64,000 nt of DNA from Rhizoctonia solani (GCF_016906535.1 NC_057381.1:1364001-1428000); one strand, 5' to 3'. Counted from the stretch's first letter, positions 10,800 through 22,549 are shown. The notes: generated from the sequence alone by a model not told the origin. A program made the numbers and translations.

Positions 10800-13141
10800 G
10801 GTAGGTCCACAATCATGTCATAGGAGACGTGTTGCCAGGGTCTGGCTGGTAGCTTGAGCGGTTGCGGGGGAATGGAGGCATACTTGGGCTTTCTGATCCT
10901 TTGGCAGGTTTCACAGGAGTCTACGTGCCAATATGTATCTGCGCGGATGCCCGGCCAGTAATAGTTACGTGATACCAATTCCAGAGTTCGTTGTCTGCCT
11001 GGGTGACCCGCCAATGGGCTGTCGTGGAAAATGCAAAGTAAATCTGTCCTCAGGGTGCCCACGTCAGGTACCACAATTTGTCCTTGGTAAAACAATAATC
11101 CGGCCTCCATCTCATAGTCCTTAAAAGCTTGTTTGATTGAGGGTGGTGCCTTGGATTTGTTCTGGAGGAACTGTAATATCTCTTCTAGGGACTCGTCTTG
11201 ATCCAGGGCAGCCTCAATCTGTTGCTGGAGCTCTTTCTCAGGGACCACTTGGGCTATGTTAGCAAATACGGGATCTGGGAGCATTGTTTGATCAGCAGGA
11301 GGGACATTGGCATGATCCAAGCGGCGTGAGAGGGCATCCAGTTTTCCCAACTGTTTCCCTGGGTGGTAGACTATCTGGAAATTATAACCGGCAAGGAGTA
11401 AATGCCATTGTGCATGGCGTCGGTTGAAGGTGCGGGACTCCTTCCAATATTCCAGGTTGCGGTGGTCCGTAAAGACAGTGATGGGATGTAGGGTTCCTTC
11501 CAAGAAGATTTGCCAGTACTCAAAGGAGCGGATGATTGCTAAGAGCTCCTTGTCGTGCGTATCGTAGTTCTGCTTGGCCCCCTTGAATGATTCGGACAGG
11601 AAACCGAGTGGGTGGAGGCAACCGTCCATCTGGCGTTGGCTGAGTATGGAACCTAGAGCTGCGCCTGATGCGTCTGTCTCAAGGAAGTACGGTTTAGTGG
11701 GATCTGCGTGGCAAAGGACAGGGGCGTTGGTGATGGCGTCTTTCAGTCCCTGGAATGCTTCTTGTTCCTTTGTGTCCCATTTCCATAGCATATCCTTCTT
11801 GACCAGGTTATGTAATGGCCTGGCCATGTGGCTGAAATTGGCAACAAACCAGCAGAGGAAATTTGCAAACCCTAAGAATGACTGAACTTCCTTGACCTTG
11901 GTGGGCGTAGGCCATTCCTGTACCGCCTGGATTTTGAGCTTATCCAGGCTAAAACCTTTGTCTGACACAATAATCCCTAGGTATTCCACAGATGTGACGT
12001 GGAAGGTACACTTTGATGCCTTACAAAACAATTGGTTATCCATCAGACGCTGTAGAACTTCATGTACATGCTGTGTGTGGGAAGCGTCATTCTTTGAGTA
12101 GATCAGGATGTCATCGAGATAGATGATGACGCATACATCAAGCAGGTCTTTGAATAGTTTGTTCATGAAGTGTTGGAAGGCGGCGGGAGCGTTGGTTAGA
12201 CCAAATGTCATCACTAGGGACTCATACAAGCCATACTTGGTACAGAAAGCAGTTTTCCATTCATTGCCTTCTTTAACATGGACGTTGTTGTAACCCCATC
12301 TTAGGTCTAGTTTAGTGAAGACCTTGGCGCCACGGAGCTGGGCCATGAGGTCATCTGGACGGGGTAACGGGTATACATTCTTTTTTGTCCGGTTATTGAG
12401 GCAACAGTAGTCAACTACCAAGCGGCAGGTACCATCCTTTTTGGGTACAAACATTACGGGGGAGCTAATAGAAGACTTGCTGGGGCAAATTTTGCCTGCC
12501 TTGAGTTTGTCCCTGAGCCAATCCTTTAGTGTGGCAGATTTGGCATCAGTCATGCTATATAGCGGGGAGTTCAAGGGGCCTTCTTTGGTTAGCTCAATCC
12601 CAATGTCATAATGCCGGTGCGGGGGAAGCTTGTTGAACTCCTCCTCTCCAAATACCTTGGCGTATTGATGGTATTTGGGAGGGACTCCTTCAAGGGGGTG
12701 TTGATTGGCTTCCTCTTCCTCCGCAATGGATACACGTTCCGGTGGTGTGTGAGGGAATGACAGTGTGCGGGAATTCCAGTCAATTTCCGGATTGTGGGCA
12801 TCCAACCATTTTAACCCTAAGATGGCGGCGTGAGACCCTGTGTTACAAATGAGGAAGGTCTCAGTCATACGTTTGCCATCAAAGGAGAAGGTTAGGTTAG
12901 CCTTCTTCCAGATTTTACCAGCCTGGGGGCTTGACCCATCGAGCATAGTAACGGTACGGGGTAGGGGGAGGTCTATGAGTGGGAGGCGGAGTGATTCTGC
13001 GGTGCGTGGGTGCATGAAAGAGGAGGTGGCGCCTGAATCAATCAGGACTTCTAGTTGTTCCGCTTTTCTTTCTGGTGTGATTGAAATTGTGAAGAGGGGT
13101 GAGATTCTATTTGAGCTTCTAGATATATTACAAATTTCAAC
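10772..13141 (-). pseudogene. C1 pol: protease, RT, RNase H, truncated integrase
   Basis: The largest open stretch is 747 codons from a Met at 13015, but the frame is open upstream and includes the aspartic protease site DSGATS, so translation probably enters from gag by frameshifting (pol is in another frame, overlapping the gag end). Going down the minus strand there follow RT (DYCCLNN, YLDDILIYS), RNase H (ETDASGAALGS, TDHRNLEYW) and the integrase zinc-binding HHCC region (GHPGRQRTLE, CETCQRIRKPK), then the beginning of the catalytic core. After VDLP the last nine codons and stop are LTR D sequence. The DDE core and any chromodomain are missing. RT looks catalytically competent but the element cannot integrate by itself. 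Confidence 0.85.
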
Positions 13142-13185
13142 ACAACCAGAGTCCTTGGGGTCCTTGCGCGCGGCGGCAGGTACCC

Positions 13186-14625
13186 TTACTCTTTTCCCGA
13201 TTGGTACTCAGAGTCTTTGCCAATTTTGGCGGTTTCCTTGGCTTTCCCTTTGTCCTTGATAGGGGTAGCCTTCCAGCCAGTGCGGCATTCTGCAAACTTA
13301 TGGCCCATTTTGCCGCATTTGATGCAGGCGCCAGCGGCGCGGCGGCAATTTTGTTCCTCTTCCAACACAAAGTTGGGGTTGTTGGAGAGTTTCTTTGAAC
13401 CGGATGTTGCTTGGCCAGTACTTGTCCCCCTTGCGGGGTTGGATGGTCTGCTAGGCTTATTATCCCTTGGTGGATGGCTAGCATGCTCTTTGCGGAGAGC
13501 ATTGTCGATGACAAGTGCTGCGTTCTGCAGCTCAAGGAGTGTTTGGGGCCGGTGTTTGCGGGTTGCGATTTGGCGGCTGACCTCCCAGTGGAGGCCACAG
13601 GCAAACTGGCCTCTAAGGGCCGCGTCGTTCCAGTCCAGTTCCATTGCCAGGGTTCTGAACTTTGTGATATAGTCCGCGCATGTGCCGGACTGGGTGAGGG
13701 TGGTAATTTTTTGCTCTGCGGCCCTTGTAGCGTCAGGGTCGCCAAATGCTGCTAAGAACTCCACTTTGAACCCCTCGACTGTTTGAATGATGGCCCGGTG
13801 TGAACCAAGCTGGTCAAGGTGAGGGTGGGCCCAGGCCCCAGCGGTGTCCTTCATGTTCATCAAGAGGAAGGATAGTACCTCTTGGTTGGTGGGGAACATC
13901 CGCGAGTTGAGGCGGGTCCAGGCCAACATCCAAGTCAGCCACTGCTTTGCTTTGCTCCCTATTTTGCCTGTGTAGGCGTCGGGGTGGTCAACCTTGACTG
14001 GAGCGGGATAGGCGGTGACTGGAGCCGGAGGTGGAGGGGCAGCTGTCCCAATTGGGGATCGGAGACGCAGAGATGAAGGGGGAGATGAGACTCGCGGGGG
14101 CACTGCTCAGACAGGAGTGGGTTGGGCAAAGGCTGGGAGCCCTTTAGACGGTTTGGGCCAGAATGAGACCCAACTAGTTGATCCAACAGGGTTGACTTTT
14201 GGTAAGGGGCGTGGCGTTGCTTCCACAGCCGGGGGTTTTGTGTCTTCTGGGGTCCGGGGCCCATGGAGTTGGAGGCTTCTAAGCCCATCCTTGACAGTAT
14301 TGACGGCTTGAGAGATGTTCTCAAGGTTGGTCCGGGCCTTGACCCCTGCTTCTTGGACTTCTTCCACTTTCCGCTCGAGGTGTTTGACTTGGCCAAGGAG
14401 GCCAAGGAGGAGGCTTGTGATCCGCTTGAGGGATACTTCCCCAAGTTTGACATAGGGGGTTGGCGGAAGTTGGGATCCCAGCTCTCCCTGATCAATTGGG
14501 GAGCGGGTTTGAGAGGTTGGCCGGGAGCGGGTAGCCATGGAATGTGTTGGCGGGTAGGAGCGGCCAGCGTGGGAAGATGCCCGGGACAAGGAGCAAGTGG
14601 GGGTGCGCAAGGTAATGGTGGGCAA
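13186..14625 (-). pseudogene. C1 gag with one in-frame TGA
   Basis: Two ORFs in the same frame (14107-14625 and 13186-14103) are separated by a single TGA at 14107-14109. The N-terminal part has a coiled-coil-like stretch (LLGLLGQVKHLERKVEE). The C-terminal part has the capsid domain (DAYTGKIGSKAKQWLTWML...) and a zinc knuckle CIKCGKMGHKFAEC (CX2CX4HX4C). TGA could be a decayed CGA codon, in line with CpG loss elsewhere here, but that is inference. A paralogous N-terminal piece lies at 41840-42135. Confidence 0.75.
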
Positions 14626-15021
14626 GTGAGGGGGGTGGAGGCTGTGTAGCTGGGGTGCCTATATCAGGACTTATGAGCGCTTAACTACTCAAACGCTAAA
14701 CCTCTGCGTCAAACAACCTAGCGTTGGACAGTAAGTACCGCTAATTACAGCCGTGGGCGGGCGTAATGTAGGGTCTAGTCTCTGCAAGCGGGTGTATCTG
14801 CTGTCTGAGGTCGCTGGTAGAAGGTGCAGCAACCGTGGGTATGCGGACAATAGTGGTAGTCTGCCTTATAGCAATTTGCTACTACGTGGGGGTGGGGGAC
14901 TTTTGATTATTCTGTCCCGCAAGGTGGCCCCGATCACGTGATTTTGCTTGTGCTAGTACAGGTACCCTTCTTGTTTGTTGATTCTTAGTGGTGGGTATAA
15001 AACAGTTTGCAACCAACGTAA

Positions 15022-15035
15022 GGTTGATTACCTAG
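15022..15035 (-). other. Self-primer binding site of C1
   Basis: Starting two bases after the LTR, the element strand reads AGGTAATCAACC. Its complement differs by one base (a CpG/TpG site) from ggtcgattacct in the R region of the same LTR (plus 15274-15285), located about 37 bp after the TATA box. This is the Tf1-type self-priming arrangement. Confidence 0.6.
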
Positions 15036-15608
15036 TGTCCTAGACGTCCGTAAGGGGCGTTGAGGCAGCGGGCGCTTGTGGCCGTGTGTACTAAGTGAGA
15101 AACCGCTTAAGGCGGTGGGGGTTCTACCTACGACGATGAACTACCTAACTACAATGACCACGCGCTGTAAGGCGGCGGCAAACTATGTACGTACAGTGGA
15201 CCCAACGCTTAAGGCGTGTATCTAAGTGCTTTCTGGACTGTAAGGTCCTCGTACAGATTGGGGATGCAACAAGAGGTAATCGACCTGGGTGTTACCATGG
15301 TCGGTTGGCCTCCTTATATATTACAAGGGTGAACTAATTACAAATACAATATATGCAATACTATAACCAATAAGAACCCCAATCCGCAGTTGGTCTTACT
15401 CATGCATACGTGTCACTGACGTGTCATAGTGATGTCATCAGGTGGAGGTGGCTACGTATGCTGAGGTAAGCGCGGATGGGGACGTGGCTTGGCGCTTAGC
15501 GTATGATATAAGCGCCGAAGTCACGTGATCGAAAATGTTGTCCGTTTGCCTTCGTTTAAATTCGAGAAAATGGGAATAAATTCCCTGGTATCGACTGTGT
15601 CTACAACA
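15036..15608 (-). repeat. LTR C, 5' LTR of C1
   Basis: 573 bp, TGTTGTAGACAC...CTAGGACA on the element strand, with TATA box (tatataaggagg) and a gcgctta-rich U3. It matches the copies at 20077-20645 and 44348-44928. Confidence 0.9.
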
Positions 15609-15693
15609 GTAGATTACATAAACAGTGTACTAGTAGTACAGCCACAAGTGCCCATCCCATTAGCAAGTACCCACCTTACAGTGGTGTACAACA
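15609..15693 (+). repeat. LTR E scrap (3' end)
   Basis: It matches the last ~85 bp of LTR E (…ctagcaagtacccaccttacagtggtgtacaaca) as in 48044 and 49338. It interrupts A1 pol on the right and is cut by C1 on the left, so the order of events is A1, then E, then C1. Confidence 0.75.
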
Positions 15694-17724
15694 AATAAAA
15701 AGCTCTGGGCTTATGAGCACAGGGGTTTCACCCCCCTCTTTAACTGCAGACTTGTGGTCTTCATGGCGAGAGAGAATATCTGCTTTTTTATTCTGTGCGC
15801 CCAGCCTATACACAATCCTATAGTTGTAATCTGCCAAAAATCCCATCCACCTTAATTGCCTTTGGTTCAGATCCCTTTTTGTCTGGAAATATTCCAGATT
15901 TTTATGGTCTGTCAGTATTTTGACAGGGATTACTGTTCCTTCCAGCAGGTGACGCCATTCCTTTAAAGCCCTTACTACTGCTAGTAACTCTTTATCAAAG
16001 ATGTCATAGTTTCTTTCAGCAGGAGCTAGGGATTTTGATAGGAATGCAACTGGGTGTAATTTATCATCACTGCCCTTTTGATTAAGGACAGTGCCCGTTG
16101 CAAAATCAGAGGCGTCACACTCAAGGAAAAACTCCTTGTATGGATCAGGTTGGATCAAAACAGGGGATTCAATTAGAGCCTGTTTGAGGGCTTTAAAAGA
16201 CACTTCTTGGCGTTCACCCCACTCCCAAGGTATATTCTTTTGGAGTAATTGGTATAAGGGTTGTGCCAATTTTGAGAAGTTATGTATGAAGCGTCTATAG
16301 AAATTTATAAAGCCCAAAAACTCTTGAACCCCTTTGACAGAGCGCAGTGTTGCCCAATCAACTGCTTGAGTAATTTTCTTGGGATCTGCTTTTACTCCTT
16401 CACCATTGGCAATAACACCAAGGTAATCTACTTCAGACGCACAGAAGTTACACTTCTCCAGGTTACAATAGCATGCATTGTCTTGCAGCCTTTTCAATAC
16501 CTCTTGGAGATGTTTTGTATGTAATTCTCTGCTTTCTGAGAATATTAGGATGTTGTCTAGATATACTACTACATAGACATCCAATATGTCCCTAAATATC
16601 TCATTCATGAAGTGCTGAAACGCAGCAGGAGCATTGCATAACCCAAAGGGCATGACTAGGTATTCAAACAGGCCATATTTGGTTTTAAACGCAGTCTTCC
16701 ATTCATCACCTTCCTTTATCCGGACCAAGTTGTATCCAGATTTCAGGTCAATGGTGGAAAAGTATTTTGCGCCCCTTAGTTTCTCAATGAGAGACTGTAT
16801 TAGAGGTAGAGGGTACGCATTCTTGACTGTATTTGCATTTAGGGATCTATAATCCACAACCATACGCCTTTTCCCATTTTTCTTGTTGACAAAGTGAACT
16901 GGGGAACCATATTTGGATTTGGATGGACAAATCAATCCTTTGTCCAATTGTTCTTTAAGGAGTTTTCTAAGTTCCTCATCATCAGATGCCTTCAAGGGGT
17001 ATACCATAGCCTTAACAGGTTTATCAGGATTGATTAAATCAATCCCTAAATCAAAAGGACAGTGCGGTGGCAGTTCCGTCACCTTCATGTCCTCAGAAAA
17101 TACCTCCGCAAAATTGCGCAGTTCTACTGGGATACTTTCAAGTGGAGAATCCACAGTACCTCCAGTTTCCCTAGGGATGCCTTCAAGAGGTTCAATTACC
17201 TCAACACCTCCTAAGTCTTCTGGTATGCCTTCAAGGTGGTTAGGAGTCCCACCAACATTTCCCAGGATAGAATTAGAAACAGAAAGACAAGAATTGTTAC
17301 AGTATTGAGAATTAAAAGTGATACGCTTATTAGGCCAATCTATAGTAGGGTTGTGTAACTTGAGCCAGGACATTCCAAGGACTATGCTATGTTTACCTAT
17401 ATCAGCTACGTTACATTTCAGAACCTCTTTATGACTACCTAATTCTAAAGTAAATATACATTCTGAATCTACCAAACCAGAACTAATGTCTCTTCCATCA
17501 ATCACTTGAAGGCAATGTGGTACAGATTTTTTTGTTGTAGGTATACCATATTGTTTGATCAGGTCCTTGTGTATGAAGCAAGATGAAGCACCTGAATCAA
17601 TCATAGCCCATCCAAAGAAGGGCTTCATTTTCTTGGTAACCTTAGGGTTGGGAACTTGTTGAACGCAAGATGCTTGAAAATATATATTTAAAGGTGATAT
17701 ATTATTTACAGAAAAGATTTCCAA
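15676..17724 (-). pseudogene. A1 pol: protease, RT, RNase H; integrase missing
   Basis: This is a 682-codon frame with aspartic protease site AMIDSGASSCF, the RT domain (DYRSLNANTVKNAYPLP, then YLDNILIFS) and RNase H (ECDASDFATGTVL, TDHKNLEYFQT). The second catalytic Asp of the RT YxDD box is Asn (codons GAC AAC), a change that fits CpG-to-CpA mutation of GAC GAC. The frame runs into LTR E after PELF and ends there, so zinc-binding, integrase and chromodomain regions seen in A2 and D are absent. It is not able to transpose by itself. Confidence 0.85.
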
Positions 17725-17774
17725 GCTATCTAAATGTCCATTATTTTCCTCTGATACACTGTTCCCATTAGTGT

Positions 17775-19118
17775 TCAGAGGTCCCCATTTTCCAACTCAT
17801 CCTCAGAGATATGGGCCTCATGGCCAGAGTAGGATTTTGAGGGGCATTGATTGGCATAGTGTCCTCTGCCTCCACATGTTGCGCATATAATTGGTTTTTT
17901 GCCTTTAGATGAGGCAGAGTCTAAGTCCATAGGGGAAGGACCAGAGTTGCGCAAGGAGGAGGAGGAGGAAGCCTTGGGAGCAGGAGTGGAGGTGGCAGTG
18001 GCTGGGTGGTTATCCTTCTTGATAGTTTTGAAGGTTACGTCCATGGTGGTGCCATCATTCCACTTAACAATTGGAACTGCAATCCCTTTGGCATTCTGGC
18101 CAATTTTTTGGAGGACCCCCTTCTTAGCCTTTCCATCCACAATTGCATACACCTGTTCCCCAACAGACAGTTTATCCCTGGGCGCTCCCTGGGCTGCTGC
18201 TGACGTAGAGGTGCTGGACTTGCTTCCAGATTGGTTTGAAGAGGAGGAGGAGGAAGAACCCTTGTGCTGGGCTGCAAATTGCTCTAGGCGCTGATCCACC
18301 TTAAGGGCCTTCTCTGCAAGAGTTGCAAGAGTGACAGAGGCATCTGCATGGTCATAGTCTTGAACCATGAGAGTTTCCTTAATCTTGTGGGATAGGCCAT
18401 CATAGAACATATCCCTGAGAGAAGGATTGTTGTAACCCAGACCTTGAGAATAGGTCTGGAAGTCCTTGTAGTAATCTTGGACTCCCTTGGTTTGTTTGAG
18501 GGTGCGCAGCTTGGCGCGGAAGTTCTCTGTCCTATTTTGGACATTCCAGCGTGCATTGAATTGCAGCCAGAAGGCATCCAGATTGTGGAGCCAAGAAACA
18601 GGGTTCCCTTTAACAACGTCCTCTTCTAGATAGGGCTCAAGCCACTCATGGGCCTTGCCATCCAGGCAGGAAATGATAAATGCAATTTGCTCATCCACTG
18701 TTGAGCCAAGATATGAAATCCTGAGATAATGTGATACAGCAACCCTAAAAGAGATTGCCTTGTTTTTGTCAGACCCATCAAATTTGTCTGGCGTTGCAAG
18801 TTTGGGAGCCTTGGTAGCCAAGGCAAGAGAGGAACCAGACGCAGCTGCAGTGCCTATTTTGGCAATGTTGGCCCCAAGTTTAACAATGAGGGCATCAAGA
18901 TTGGTGATGCTGCTGTTGTGGTTTGAGAGGGTAGCCTGAGTGGTGCCAATGTCTGTATGATGGGCAGCCGCTTGTCCTATGACCAAGGAGAGGTTTTGGT
19001 TCATAGCCAGGAGGAGGTTTTTGATCTCCTGGGCCCATGCAGGTATCTCCTGGATATTGGTGGGGACAGACAGCGCATTGGGATTGGCATGCACATAGGT
19101 GGAAGGTTGGGTCAACAT
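17775..19118 (-). CDS. A1 gag (447 aa)
   Basis: Intact retrotransposon gag. It has a coiled-coil-like N-terminus, a capsid-type domain (FDGSDKNKAISFRVAVSHYL ... ENFRAKLRTLKQTKGVQDYY), a Ser-rich linker and a C-terminal zinc knuckle CATCGGRGHYANQC. It is nearly identical to the A2 gag at 28213-29547, with a few substitutions and an extended serine run. The start Met lies about 430 bp inside the LTR. Gag and pol are separated by a stop and about 50 bp, in different frames. Confidence 0.85.
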   Translation of the reverse strand: MLTQPSTYVHANPNALSVPTNIQEIPAWAQEIKNLLLAMNQNLSLVIGQAAAHHTDIGTTQATLSNHNSSITNLDALIVKLGANIAKIGTAAASGSSLALATKAPKLATPDKFDGSDKNKAISFRVAVSHYLRISYLGSTVDEQIAFIISCLDGKAHEWLEPYLEEDVVKGNPVSWLHNLDAFWLQFNARWNVQNRTENFRAKLRTLKQTKGVQDYYKDFQTYSQGLGYNNPSLRDMFYDGLSHKIKETLMVQDYDHADASVTLATLAEKALKVDQRLEQFAAQHKGSSSSSSSNQSGSKSSTSTSAAAQGAPRDKLSVGEQVYAIVDGKAKKGVLQKIGQNAKGIAVPIVKWNDGTTMDVTFKTIKKDNHPATATSTPAPKASSSSSLRNSGPSPMDLDSASSKGKKPIICATCGGRGHYANQCPSKSYSGHEAHISEDELENGDL

Positions 19119-19550
19119 AGTGGAGAAAGAGGAATGTGGAAGATACTAAGTAATGTCCTTGCTAAATAAGGCAACTTCACTACTAGTTTAGGAAAGATGG
19201 GAGGCTAGATGATTGGCCCCACTAAGCTTGCAGTTTATTCTTTACGCTAATTGCTGTCTCAATACCTAGCATTGAATGCTCCTTACAACTGATCAACAAG
19301 CCTTGGGTGGGCGTGATACAGAGGCAGGTTTTGCACAAGCAGGTTTTTGACTGTCTGTGACGCAGAAGAAGTTGTGGCAGACTTTTGGGTGGATGTTTGC
19401 AATGCTAGCCGTGTAACAATAACCCCCTAGTGCAACAATCACCAGTTTTGATTATTATCTGGTTATGCTGGATCACTGGTTTTTGATGGGTTGTGCCAGT
19501 ACTAACACCCTAATAGCCCACAAGGGTTGGTGATGAAGAACTCAACCTAA

Positions 19551-20076
19551 TGTCAGAGCCAACAACTACCAAAGGGTAATCCTAACTAGTTATTGCCTAA
19601 TATAGGACTTATCAACTAGTAGGACCTAACAAAGCTCAAGGCAATGCCAGGAAGGGTAGGACAAGACCTATTTAAGTAAAATGCACTATGCTATTAAGAT
19701 AGCAGGGCTAGAACCAAGGCAGGGACTATTACACTCAAGGTGCACCTGATTGTATGCCAAGGGTAGGTAGTGTGGAAGGGATAAGAGGTTGAGTTCTGAG
19801 GCTTAAGGCTCTCAGAACCCTCCTTATATATTCAACAAGCAAGGGGAATAGTATATACAGTGACAAACACAATAACAAAGATAAGGTCACATGACCAGAG
19901 ATAAGAAAACAAGATCACATGACTAAAGGTCATGTGATGAGATTACATAATAAGCGCTCAGCGCCTAAATAGCATAAAGATGCATATATCCATAAATCTT
20001 CAAGAAAATAGCGCATATATTCACTATTTCTTCGACTTAGTGGATTCTAAGGTGGTCACGCCTCTAGGGCATGACA
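19551..20076 (-). repeat. LTR A, 5' LTR of A1
   Basis: 526 bp with TGTCATGCCC...GCTCTGACA ends on the element strand. It matches 27244-27780 and 33080-33618. It abuts LTR C2, which lacks its first bases, so A1 was inserted into that LTR. Confidence 0.88.
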
Positions 20077-20645
20077 GTAGACACAATTGATGCCAGGGAA
20101 TTTATTCCCAATTTCTCAAATTTAAACAAAGTTGAACAGACAACATTTTCAATCACATGACCTCAGCGCTTATATCATACACTAAACGCCAAGCCACATC
20201 CCCCCTTTGCGCTTACTCAGCATACATAGCCACCTCCACCTGATGACATCACTATGACACATCAATGACACGTATGCGTGAGTAAGGCCAACTGCAGAGC
20301 AGGGTTCTCATTGGTTATGGTATTGCACATTATGTATTTGTAAATAGCTCACTCCTGTAATATATAAGGAGGCCAACCAACCATGGTAACACCCAGGTCA
20401 ATTACCTCTTGTTGCATCCCTACCTGTACAAGGCCTTACAGCCAGATCACTAAGTAGTACCACAACACCTTAAGCATTGACTCCACTGTACATACGCAGC
20501 TTGCCATTGCCCTTACGGCCTTGGTCACTGTAGTTTAGTAGTTAGACATTGTAGGGTAGTCCCTGCTGCCTTAAGCGGTATGTTTGTATTAGTCACACGG
20601 CCACAAGTGCCCGCACCCTCAACGTCCTTACAGACATCTAGGACA
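20077..20645 (+). repeat. LTR C2, start clipped by A1
   Basis: It matches LTR C from about its fifth base (gtagacacaattg) to ctaggaca. TATA at the tatataaggaggcc motif. Its right end abuts a copia gag fragment. Confidence 0.85.
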
Positions 20646-21022
20646 GGTCTTGACTATATTGGCCATGCACCCATCTTCCATGTTCAATGTGATCTGAGCA
20701 AACGCCTCATTGTTGCGCAGCTTCCACTTCAAGCATGCGGCCTCTTGCTTGTTGAATTTTGTCTTGTCAGTGGCATTGGTGCCTGTTAACTTGGCTGGTG
20801 GCTTTTCTTTGCCCCATGCAATTGTATCAAGCTTGCGCATCCATAGTATGGTTGTTTGTCTGAACTTCCATGCAGTGTAGTTCAATCCATTGTCTTTAAG
20901 GAGTGGGATTTTGTAGGTCTTTTTGCTCAGATAGCTGTTCTTGGTCAACTGCATTGTGTAAAGTATGGCGGTCTTGTTAGGTTTTGTCTCTTTACTGCTG
21001 TCTTCCTTTGAGTTGTCTCCAG
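20646..21022 (-). pseudogene. Copia-type gag fragment, N-terminal part
   Basis: The minus strand codes for a Ty1/copia-like gag start with the typical NYTAWKFRQTTILWMRKLD segment (the L-x-G-x-NY-x-x-W pattern of copia gag/UBN2 domains). It is cut on the coding 3' side by LTR C2. On the 5' side it continues beyond unit H: the target duplication tccag at 21018-21022 is repeated at 41540-41544, where the copia primer site and LTR follow. H therefore inserted into the copia leader/gag. Confidence 0.7.
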
Positions 21023-21486
21023 TGTCATGACCCACTCCATTCTGTCCATGAGTCCTGACCTTGTCAAGCCTCCAACACACTCATGTTGCACACCAACATG
21101 ACCGCAAGCACGCATATACTCGCACATATGCACTCAGAACCTCCAGGTTCCCATATATAAGAGACTTATGGTCGACATGGCTGGACTTAGTGATATTCTC
21201 TAAGTCCAGGTCACATGACCTCCCCCCCTCCAGTCCTTTATCAAATACTATACTAAACTACTACGGATTTGAGGTGGGGGGGATGACATAATCTCTTCTA
21301 TAATAATATATTATTCAGACCTCGCCCGCGGGCTCCCTTAACATTGGCCTGCGGCTAGGGGGGCAGGGGGAGTGCAACGTCCCCCAGCGACTTATATTAT
21401 TAATATATCACTGTGCATCATATATACTATATATCTTTGACAGTGGATATATATGGTAATAACCCCTCCAGATATGGGTTATGACA
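21023..21486 (+). repeat. LTR H, left copy
   Basis: 464 bp, TGTCATGACCCACTCC...GGGTTATGACA, near-identical to 41073-41539. A TATA-like catatataagag lies near 21163. CpG differences between the copies (e.g. cgcccgcggg against tgcctgcggg) are transitions. Confidence 0.85.
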
Positions 21487-21488
21487 TT

Positions 21489-21500
21489 GAAATCAAGCTG
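21489..21500 (+). other. Putative primer-binding site of H
   Basis: gaaatcaagctg starts two bases after the LTR, the same offset as the self-primer sites of A, C and D. Its exact 12-nt complement lies at 22349-22360, 34 bp after an internal TATA box, and not inside LTR H. Confidence 0.35.
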
Positions 21501-21770
21501 CTTACCTATACCCAGTATATATACATATATATGTGTATATGTATTGCCTATAGGGGATGTAGGGATGACTAATGCTCCTACATCACTGATGCACAACATA
21601 TTGTCCCAACAACACAACATCAGATTACCATTTATGGTAACTCACCTTCCTAATTAGGAAAGAGACATAACTTGAAGAAGACTTTCAAGATAAATAGAGA
21701 CTAAGCAACCTAGACTTACCAAAAATGGCAATCCCCTTTCCAAATTAGGAAAGAAGATGAAATGGATGGA

Positions 21771-21946
21771 TGACTAAGCTTAGTCAGCTGAACTCTGACA
21801 AGTCAGCAACCAGATCACATGATCAACTCATTGATAACAAATCAAGTATGACTAAGCATGATGACAAATGCTTAGTCAGCAACCAGGTCACATGATCAAC
21901 TCATGAATGACAAATCAACTATGACCAAGCATAATGACAAATGCTT
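21771..21946. repeat. Palindrome and 73-bp tandem repeat in H upstream region
   Basis: tgactaagcttagtca (21771-21786) is a perfect 16-bp palindrome. It is followed by two imperfect copies of a 73-bp unit starting at 21801 and 21874 (agtcagcaaccagRtcacatgatcaactcat...). Parts of the palindrome recur inside the units. Repeated short motifs upstream of a Rep-bearing unit could be protein-binding sites; this is inference. Confidence 0.55.
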
Positions 21947-22314
21947 AGTCATCAAGTACTACCTGCACTGCCACAATCACATGATGATGGCTGTGCTCAA
22001 TCTCCGGGTAAAACCGGGCTGGATTGGGGAATAGGATTACCATATATGGAAATTGGATGAGTCATACTTATATTGTGGCTGTGCATGCCAAGAGTATGAG
22101 TCATACTTAAGCGGTGTTCCACGTGATCATGTGCTAAAAATAGAACCAACTCCGCCAAGACCTCACCTCACCGGTGTATTTCTTGGCATTTGATTGGCTA
22201 ATCAAGCACTGCCACATGGTTCTTTGACTCATACTGCTTCTTGAGGCTGTGCTACAGTTCCGAGAGGCTGTGCTCCTATTTGAAATATGTATATAGACCC
22301 AAGTGATGCCCAGG

Positions 22315-22322
22315 TATATAAA
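22315..22322 (+). promoter_or_regulatory. TATA box ahead of the H plus-strand ORF
   Basis: The sequence ggtatataaaggggtgg is a strong TATA context. A transcript from it would begin near 22345 with a short hairpin (caagctg ... cagcttg) and reach the ORF at 22933. Confidence 0.55.
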
Positions 22323-22549
22323 GGGGTGGAACAAGCTGCTTAAAAAGCCAGCTTGATTTCCCTTGTCTTACAACCTATAGGGACAAGCAGGTGTTGCTAC
22401 ACCTCAAAAAGAGCAACTGCGTGATTTATTTGAAATTCAACTATCAACAACTGTCAATAAAGGATCTCCACTGATCCTTCTTTCTGATTAGTGATAAGAA
22501 GTACTGTCAGAGTCTTCTCATCACTAGGACCCTAGGTGTCCACTGCTTT

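Larger units (their letters stand above)
10800..15608 (-). mobile_element. C1: Ty3/gypsy element, 3' part lost to insertions
   Basis: The order on the minus strand is LTR C (15036-15608), self-primer site, gag (to 13186) and pol (protease, RT, RNase H, start of integrase). Pol stops in mid-integrase where LTR D begins. C1 lies in an LTR E scrap on its right. The RT active site YLDD is intact, unlike in A1, A2 and D. Confidence 0.85.
15694..20076 (-). mobile_element. A1: Ty3/gypsy element, integrase end lost
   Basis: Minus-strand element with 5' LTR A (19551-20076), gag and pol through RNase H. It is an inverted near-copy of A2 at 27244-33618. The downstream half of pol and the 3' LTR were removed when LTR E inserted at 15693. 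Confidence 0.85.

Noticed and set aside
13201..13755. Plus-strand ORFs opposite C1 gag
   Set aside because: Shadow frames of the gag coding strand.
21023..21486. Geminivirus-type origin (TAATATTAC stem-loop) in the AT-rich part of LTR H
   Set aside because: Only taatatatta-like strings are present; the exact nonanucleotide was not found.
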